DNA of 18,539 bases from an uncultured Opitutia bacterium (GTDB taxonomy: Bacteria; Verrucomicrobiota; Verrucomicrobiia; Opitutales; UBA953). The stretch covers positions 1-18,539 of the forward strand of contig CAITUF010000325.1 in the NCBI GenBank assembly GCA_903895475.1, written 5' to 3'. Under the pieces are notes generated by a model. It was given only the letters and a program-made list of their open reading frames with translations. It made no database searches and was not told the DNA's origin. The position numbers and the translations under genes were made by a program. Shown here piece by piece: positions 14,873 through 18,539 of this stretch (positions are counted from its first letter, which is position 1; every line of letters starts with the position of its first letter).

Positions 14873-14946
14873 CTCGCCGGTGCTCGTCGGACCCTCAGAT
14901 GGTCATTCAAACTTTTAACACATTTTAACAACTTTCAGGCTTTCAA
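14861..14946. repeat. Two sets of 10-base phased repeats before dnaA
   Basis: CTCG stands at 14863, 14873 and 14883, exactly 10 bases apart, within units such as AACTCGTGAA and AACTCGCCGG. Downstream, TTTTAACA stands at 14913-14920 and 14923-14930, again 10 bases apart, followed by TTTC at 14933 and TTTC at 14941. Repeats at helical pitch put the same bases on one face of the helix, as in arrays for cooperative binding, or bent and easily melted DNA. Confidence 0.5.
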
Positions 14947-14986
14947 AGTGCCTGTGAACAACCTTCCTCAACCTTCCCCTTTCCTC

Positions 14987-16348
14987 ATGGCCAGCCCCGT
15001 CAGTCACCTTTCCCTTTGGGAGACCGCAAAAAGCGAGCTCCGTACCACTTTCTCCCGTACCGACTACGATACTTGGATCTCCTCCTTGAATCCCATCAGC
15101 ATCGTCGAGGGCAATGTCCTGCTCATCGAAGCCCCGACCGTGCTTTCCGAAGCTTGGGTGAACAGTAACTACGGTGACGTACTCCGTCGCGTGCTGACCC
15201 TCGTCGCTGGCCGGAGCATGGACTACCGTCTGACGGCCGCCGCGGGCGATACCCGTGAGCAGGCCAATGAAGAAGTCGTTGTCTCCCGCCCTTCGCGTCA
15301 CACCGCGGCCGCACCGGCTCCCGTTATCAAGAGTTCGAACACTTTTGAGAATTTTATTGTTGGTCCAGAAAACGAGATGGCCCACGGCGCCTCGCTCGCT
15401 GTCGCCAAGGAACCCGGCAGCAACTACAACCCGCTCTTCATCCATGGTCCGACTGGCCTAGGTAAGACGCACTTGATGCATGCCATCGCTCACTCCGTCT
15501 ACGCCGCCAACCCGAAGGCCCGGATTGCTTATATTTCTTCGGAGACCTTTACGAACGAGTTCATCCAGGCGCTACAGGCTGGGAATATCGCCGCCTTCCG
15601 TCGTCGTTACCGTGAACTCGATCTGCTCTTGATCGACGACATTCATTTCCTCGCCGGCAAGGAATCGACCCAAGACGAGTTTTTCCATACCTTCAACGAG
15701 CTCCATAACTGCCACAAGCAGGTCGTCCTCACGAGCGACCGTCCCGCTTCCGAAATCGCAAAGCTGCAGGAGCGTCTCGTTTCCCGCTTCCAGTGGGGCA
15801 TGGTGGCTTCGATTCAGGCCCCTGGCCTCGAAACGCGCACCGCCATCCTGCACAAGAAGGCCCAGGCCCGCGGCCTCGAACTTAGCCCAGAAATCGCTGA
15901 TTTCATGGCTTCACGGATTGCCCGCAATGTCCGTAACCTCGAAGGCGCCATCACCCGTATCTCGGGTCTGACGGGCATGACCCGCAAGCCGCTCGACCTC
16001 GTCCAGGTTGAGAAGCTCCTCCATGATATTCTCGTCGAGGAAGCCAGCCACACCCTCACGGCTGAAGTGATTCAGCGTAAGGTGGCGGAACACTACCGCA
16101 TTCAGATGTCCGACATGACGTCCAAGCGCCGCATGCAGAACATCGCCTTCCCTCGCCAAGTCGCGATGTACCTCACGACACAGTTGACGGGTATGTCCCT
16201 CGTTTCCATCGGCGGTGCCTTTGGTGGCCGCGACCATGGTACCGTCATTCACGCCCGTAAGACGGTCGTGAATCAAATGGAAGTGGATCCGAATGTTCGC
16301 CGCACGGTCGAGTACCTGCGCGCGCAGCTTTCGACCAACCGCGCCTAA
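14987..16348 (+). CDS. dnaA: Chromosomal replication initiator protein DnaA
   Basis: DnaA binds the origin, melts it and loads the replicative helicase. The 453 residues keep all four domains: domain I (LWETAKSELRTTFSRTDYDTWI), a short linker rich in Ala and Pro, AAA+ domain III with Walker A GPTGLGKT (154-161) and Walker B LLLIDDIHF, and domain IV with the DNA-binding signature GGAFGGRDHGTVIHA near the C-terminus. I chose the ATG at 14987, which leaves 7 residues before the usual LW start of domain I. A GTG at 14948 adds 13 residues and has AGG 8 bases upstream, so it is a real alternative. There is no dnaN, recF or gyrB next to it: dus is upstream and cutC downstream. The signature is standard, so the lack of clear DnaA boxes nearby is notable. 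A strong terminator follows. Confidence 0.96.
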   Translation: MASPVSHLSLWETAKSELRTTFSRTDYDTWISSLNPISIVEGNVLLIEAPTVLSEAWVNSNYGDVLRRVLTLVAGRSMDYRLTAAAGDTREQANEEVVVSRPSRHTAAAPAPVIKSSNTFENFIVGPENEMAHGASLAVAKEPGSNYNPLFIHGPTGLGKTHLMHAIAHSVYAANPKARIAYISSETFTNEFIQALQAGNIAAFRRRYRELDLLLIDDIHFLAGKESTQDEFFHTFNELHNCHKQVVLTSDRPASEIAKLQERLVSRFQWGMVASIQAPGLETRTAILHKKAQARGLELSPEIADFMASRIARNVRNLEGAITRISGLTGMTRKPLDLVQVEKLLHDILVEEASHTLTAEVIQRKVAEHYRIQMSDMTSKRRMQNIAFPRQVAMYLTTQLTGMSLVSIGGAFGGRDHGTVIHARKTVVNQMEVDPNVRRTVEYLRAQLSTNRA

Positions 16349-16369
16349 ACTTTTCAGTGTGTGATGCAC

Positions 16370-16405
16370 GCAGCCTGACCTTGGTGGGTCAGGCTGCTTT
16401 ATTTA
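16370..16405 (+). terminator. Intrinsic terminator of dnaA
   Basis: GCAGCCTGACC (16370-16380) and GGTCAGGCTGC (16387-16397) form a perfect 11-pair stem around TTGGTG, followed by TTTATTTA. On the minus strand no U-tract follows, so it serves dnaA rather than the convergent cutC. Confidence 0.9.
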
Positions 16406-16419
16406 CGGCTGGACCGCGG

Positions 16420-17154
16420 TCAGCCTAAGAAAGCTTTGACTTGGGCCACGCGAGCGGAGTCGGCGACGGGAATCGCATCGGCCGGCCAGTCGGGCGCCGC
16501 CCCGAGCGAAACGCTTGGGGGACGGACGGTCATGCGCGTGCCTTGGATACCGCGTAGCGAGGCATGGACTTCGCGGACGCCCGTGCGGTGCACGAGTTCG
16601 GCGACATTGGTTTCGCTAACGCCGCCGCCGGCTAAAATAACGCAGCGATCACCCGCTTGCTCTACGAGCCGGGCGATGACCGCCGCCCCCGCGAGGGCGT
16701 TGGGGGCTTGGCCCGAGGTCAGCACGCGGTGGCAGCCCGCGGCGATCACGGCTTCCAAGGCGGTGGCAGGGTCGGCGGCCCAGTCAAAGGCTCGGTGGAA
16801 GGTGACGGACATCCCGGCGGCGGCTTGGACGAGCGTTCGGGTGCGTTCGATGTCGACCGTGGCATCGGACTTAAGGAGTCCGAAGACTACCCCGTCCGCC
16901 CCCGCCGCCTTGGCGATGGCGATTTCGCGCAGCATGATACGGAACTCAGCGTCCGTGTAGAGGAAGTCGCCGCCCCGTGGGCGAATCATGACGTGGAGCT
17001 TGAGGCCCGGGAGGGCTCGGGTGGCCTCAAGGGTCCCTAGGCTCGGAGTGGTGCCGCCCTCAGCGGTGTTTTCGCAAAGTTCAACGCGGTCGGCGCCCCC
17101 TTGTTGGGCGGCAAGTGCCGAGGCGTAGGAGTAGGCGACGATTTCGAGTAACAT
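16420..17154 (-). CDS. cutC: CutC family protein (copper homeostasis family)
   Basis: CutC proteins are cytoplasmic TIM-barrel proteins first linked to copper tolerance in E. coli; that link has been questioned and their activity remains unclear. The 244 residues carry all family motifs: LEIVAYSY at the N-terminus, GADRVELCENTAEGGTTPS (20-38), MIRPRGGDFLYT (56-67), GVVFGLL (88-94), VTFHRAFD (117-124), RVLTSGQ, and ILAGGGV. The length is typical (E. coli about 248). No ribosome binding site is visible before the ATG at 17154. The gene faces dnaA, with a terminator between, and diverges from thiC with 288 bases between. No copper exporter or chaperone gene is nearby. Confidence 0.93.
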   Translation of the reverse strand: MLLEIVAYSYASALAAQQGGADRVELCENTAEGGTTPSLGTLEATRALPGLKLHVMIRPRGGDFLYTDAEFRIMLREIAIAKAAGADGVVFGLLKSDATVDIERTRTLVQAAAGMSVTFHRAFDWAADPATALEAVIAAGCHRVLTSGQAPNALAGAAVIARLVEQAGDRCVILAGGGVSETNVAELVHRTGVREVHASLRGIQGTRMTVRPPSVSLGAAPDWPADAIPVADSARVAQVKAFLG

Positions 17155-17290
17155 GGGAGTAAGAGGGGGACCAGAGAGGGAGTAAGCCGTCCCCAGCTCG
17201 GTGGCAAGCGAGGGCCGCCCCGCAAACCTATAAACCCTCTTGCTAGTTCAAACCCTGCCAGCATTGATGTGGGCGTTCCTTGTTCGTTTT

Positions 17291-17375
17291 TCCCAGGGGA
17301 GTCCTCGACAGGACTGAGATGAGGCTTGGCCTCGAACCCTTGTACCTGATGCGCATTGCGCCGTAGGAAGTGGAT
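17291..17375 (+). ncRNA. TPP riboswitch (thi box)
   Basis: The conserved parts of the thiamine pyrophosphate aptamer are present in order. AGGGG (17295-17299) pairs with the CCCT of AACCCT (P2). AGTCCT (17300-17305) and AGGACT (17309-17314 region) form P3 and run into the hallmark CTGAGAT (17314-17320). An extra small hairpin GAGGC-TTG-GCCTC (17321-17333) follows, then ACCCTTGTACCTGAT, the P5 hairpin GCGC-ATT-GCGC (17351-17361) and CCGTAGGAAG. Closing helix P1 appears short. It stands 68 bases before thiC, its usual target, and should switch thiC off when thiamine pyrophosphate is plentiful. Confidence 0.95.
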
Positions 17376-17385
17376 TGTTCAGTGC

Positions 17386-17433
17386 ACCCCCTTTTTTCGG
17401 ACCGTTGATGCGTTTCAGAGCGAACGCTTTCTT
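17386..17433 (+). promoter_or_regulatory. Possible expression platform of the TPP riboswitch
   Basis: Between aptamer and thiC, ACCCCC (17385-17390) could pair with the aptamer's AGGGG, competing with P2. A second hairpin, GCGTTT (17410-17415) with GAACGC (17422-17427), is followed by TTTCTT and lies 15 bases before the ATG. Together they could act as anti-terminator and weak terminator, or control ribosome access. This is a reading of pairing potential only. Confidence 0.3.
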
Positions 17434-17442
17434 CCCGCATTC

Positions 17443-18539
17443 ATGGTCACCGACAAAACCTCTCCCTTTCCAAAATCCGCCCGCATCTATGTGCCTGGCT
17501 CGCGGCCCGATGTCCGTGTGCCCATGCGGGAGATCAACTTGGCGCCTTCCCGCCGGCCGGACGGCACCCTGACGCCGAACGAGCCCCTTCGCGTCTATGA
17601 TACGTCTGGCCCCTGGGGTGACACCGCGTTTCACCACGACGTCGAACTCGGCCTCCCCTCCATTCGCCTACCTTGGATCCTCGAACGTAACGACGTCGAG
17701 GCCGTCCCCGGCCGCGAACTGAAGCCGGAAGACGACGGTTACCTTTCTTGGAAGCACGCCGAAACCGCCCAGCGCGCGACCTCGCGTAATCGCTTGGTCC
17801 AGTTCGACCGCGCCGACCGCCAAGTCTATAAGGGCAAGCCTGGCCAGCGCCCAACCCAGCTCGCCTACGCCAAGCAGGGTATCATCACGCCCGAGATGGA
17901 ATACATCGCCATCCGCGAGAATCAACGTGTCCAAGCCGCCCGCCAAGAGCAGGCGTTGCCGCGTCACGCCCTCGGCTTCCAGCACCCGGGTCAGTCCTTC
18001 GGGGCCGCCATCCCGGACGAGATCACCCCGGAATTCGTCCGCTCAGAGGTCGCCCGAGGTCGCGCTATCATTCCAGCCAATATCAATCACCCTGAGCTCG
18101 AGCCGATGATTATCGGCCGTAACTTCTTGGTGAAGATCAACACTAACATCGGCAACTCGGCAGTGGCCTCGTCCATCGAGGAAGAAGTCGAGAAGATGCG
18201 CTGGTCGATCAAGTGGGGTGGCGACACGTTGATGGATCTTTCCACTGGCAAGAACATCCACCAGACCCGCGAGTGGATCCTGCGCAATTGTCCTGTCCCG
18301 GTTGGTACCGTGCCTATCTACCAAGCACTCGAGAAGGTCAACGGACGCGCCGAAGACCTCACCTGGGAAGTCTTCCGGGATACGTTGATTGAGCAAGCCG
18401 AGCAGGGCGTTGACTACTTTACCATCCATGCCGGCGTGCGTTTAGCCTATATCCCGATGACCGCCCGTCGCGTGACCGGTATCGTTTCCCGGGGTGGCTC
18501 GATTCTCGCGAAGTGGTGTCTCTCGCACCATAAGGAGAA
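17443..18539 (+). CDS. thiC: Phosphomethylpyrimidine synthase ThiC (3' truncated)
   Basis: ThiC is a radical-SAM enzyme that rearranges aminoimidazole ribotide into hydroxymethylpyrimidine phosphate for thiamine. The first 365 residues are in the window and run off its right edge. They include the family N-terminal domain (ARIYVPGSRPDVRVPMREI, YDTSGPWGD) and core barrel segments AIIPANINHPELEPMIIGR, FLVKINTNIGNS, DLSTGKNIHQTREWILRN, VPVGTVPIYQALEK and DYFTIHAGV. E. coli ThiC has 631 residues, so somewhat more than half is visible; the C-terminal CxxCxxxxC cluster motif would lie beyond the window. The ATG at 17443 has no Shine-Dalgarno and is the first in-frame ATG after the TPP riboswitch, which independently supports the assignment. 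Confidence 0.96.
   Translation, partial: MVTDKTSPFPKSARIYVPGSRPDVRVPMREINLAPSRRPDGTLTPNEPLRVYDTSGPWGDTAFHHDVELGLPSIRLPWILERNDVEAVPGRELKPEDDGYLSWKHAETAQRATSRNRLVQFDRADRQVYKGKPGQRPTQLAYAKQGIITPEMEYIAIRENQRVQAARQEQALPRHALGFQHPGQSFGAAIPDEITPEFVRSEVARGRAIIPANINHPELEPMIIGRNFLVKINTNIGNSAVASSIEEEVEKMRWSIKWGGDTLMDLSTGKNIHQTREWILRNCPVPVGTVPIYQALEKVNGRAEDLTWEVFRDTLIEQAEQGVDYFTIHAGVRLAYIPMTARRVTGIVSRGGSILAKWCLSHHKE

Larger units (their letters stand above)
14605..14986. other. Gene-free region before dnaA; candidate replication origin
   Basis: These 382 bases hold no credible gene and are richer in A and T than the neighbours, most of all at 14800-14950. They contain four CCTGTT sites, a duplicated 10-mer (TGCAGGGCTT at 14613 and 14693), four TTAACA sites, three CTCG copies at 10-base intervals and a consensus -35 box. 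Position next to dnaA and AT-richness suggest oriC or dnaA autoregulation. Against this, no match to the DnaA box TTATCCACA with fewer than two mismatches was found on either strand. The closest is TGTGAACAA at 14953-14961. Confidence 0.4.

Noticed and set aside
14953..14961. TGTGAACAA as a DnaA box
   Set aside because: It has two mismatches to the consensus and stands alone, so it is not enough to call a DnaA site.
17246..17265. GTTCAAACCC resembling a tRNA T-loop
   Set aside because: The flanking bases give only 3 of 5 T-stem pairs and no acceptor or anticodon arm can be built upstream.
17408..17410. ATG upstream of thiC
   Set aside because: It is not in the thiC frame.
1..18539. A cysteine or redox gene island made of cysS, cysE, the redoxin gene and msrA
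   Set aside because: The genes sit in different transcription units on both strands with unrelated genes between, so shared function is not supported by layout.

Overview
The window is an 18.5 kb stretch of ordinary bacterial chromosome: GC-rich, densely coded, and with no insertion sequence, prophage, CRISPR array or toxin module that I could find. Gene content and protein flavour suggest the Planctomycetes-Verrucomicrobia group, most likely Verrucomicrobiota near the Opitutae. The hints are a ThrS with HFPYYKD...KPMNCPHHIRIF features, a secreted redoxin ending in KPYGCGVKY, a DnaA with no dnaN beside it, and few Shine-Dalgarno sequences. This placement is inference; no rRNA gene is present to settle it.

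Layout. (1) 2-4854, plus strand: the 3' end of cysS, a membrane-anchored SIMPL-domain protein, thrS and a Tat-exported alkaline phosphatase. (2) A hairpin at 4874-4901 separates the phosphatase from a convergent, secreted thioredoxin-fold gene (4921-5478, minus). (3) A divergent control region with TTACA half-sites leads to cysE and, 3 bases after it, a soluble GAF-GAF histidine kinase. (4) dedA (minus) overlaps the 3' end of the kinase gene by 29 bases and is divergent from glnD. (5) 8879-14604, plus: glnD, an exported msrA, rarA and a tRNA-dihydrouridine synthase (dus); rarA and dus overlap by 4 bases. (6) 14605-14986: 382 bases without a gene, holding several repeat families and a good -35 box in front of dnaA; this is a candidate replication origin although canonical DnaA boxes are lacking. 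(7) dnaA ends at a strong terminator, followed by convergent cutC. (8) A clear TPP riboswitch precedes thiC, which runs off the right edge.

How the genes relate. Most are housekeeping functions: two aminoacyl-tRNA synthetases and a tRNA modification enzyme, replication initiation and fork repair (dnaA, rarA), nitrogen signalling (glnD), cysteine synthesis (cysE) and thiamine synthesis (thiC). The envelope is represented by the SIMPL protein, alkaline phosphatase, redoxin, MsrA and DedA; three of these are plausibly connected to oxidative stress.

I found no convincing new multi-gene system. The items most worth a second look are non-coding: phased 10-base repeats and other repeats ahead of dnaA, a palindrome spanning the dedA start codon, TTACA half-sites between the redoxin gene and cysE, and a GC-rich hairpin ahead of thrS. 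In coding sequence, ThrS lacks the TGS domain and carries an insertion beside its zinc cysteine.
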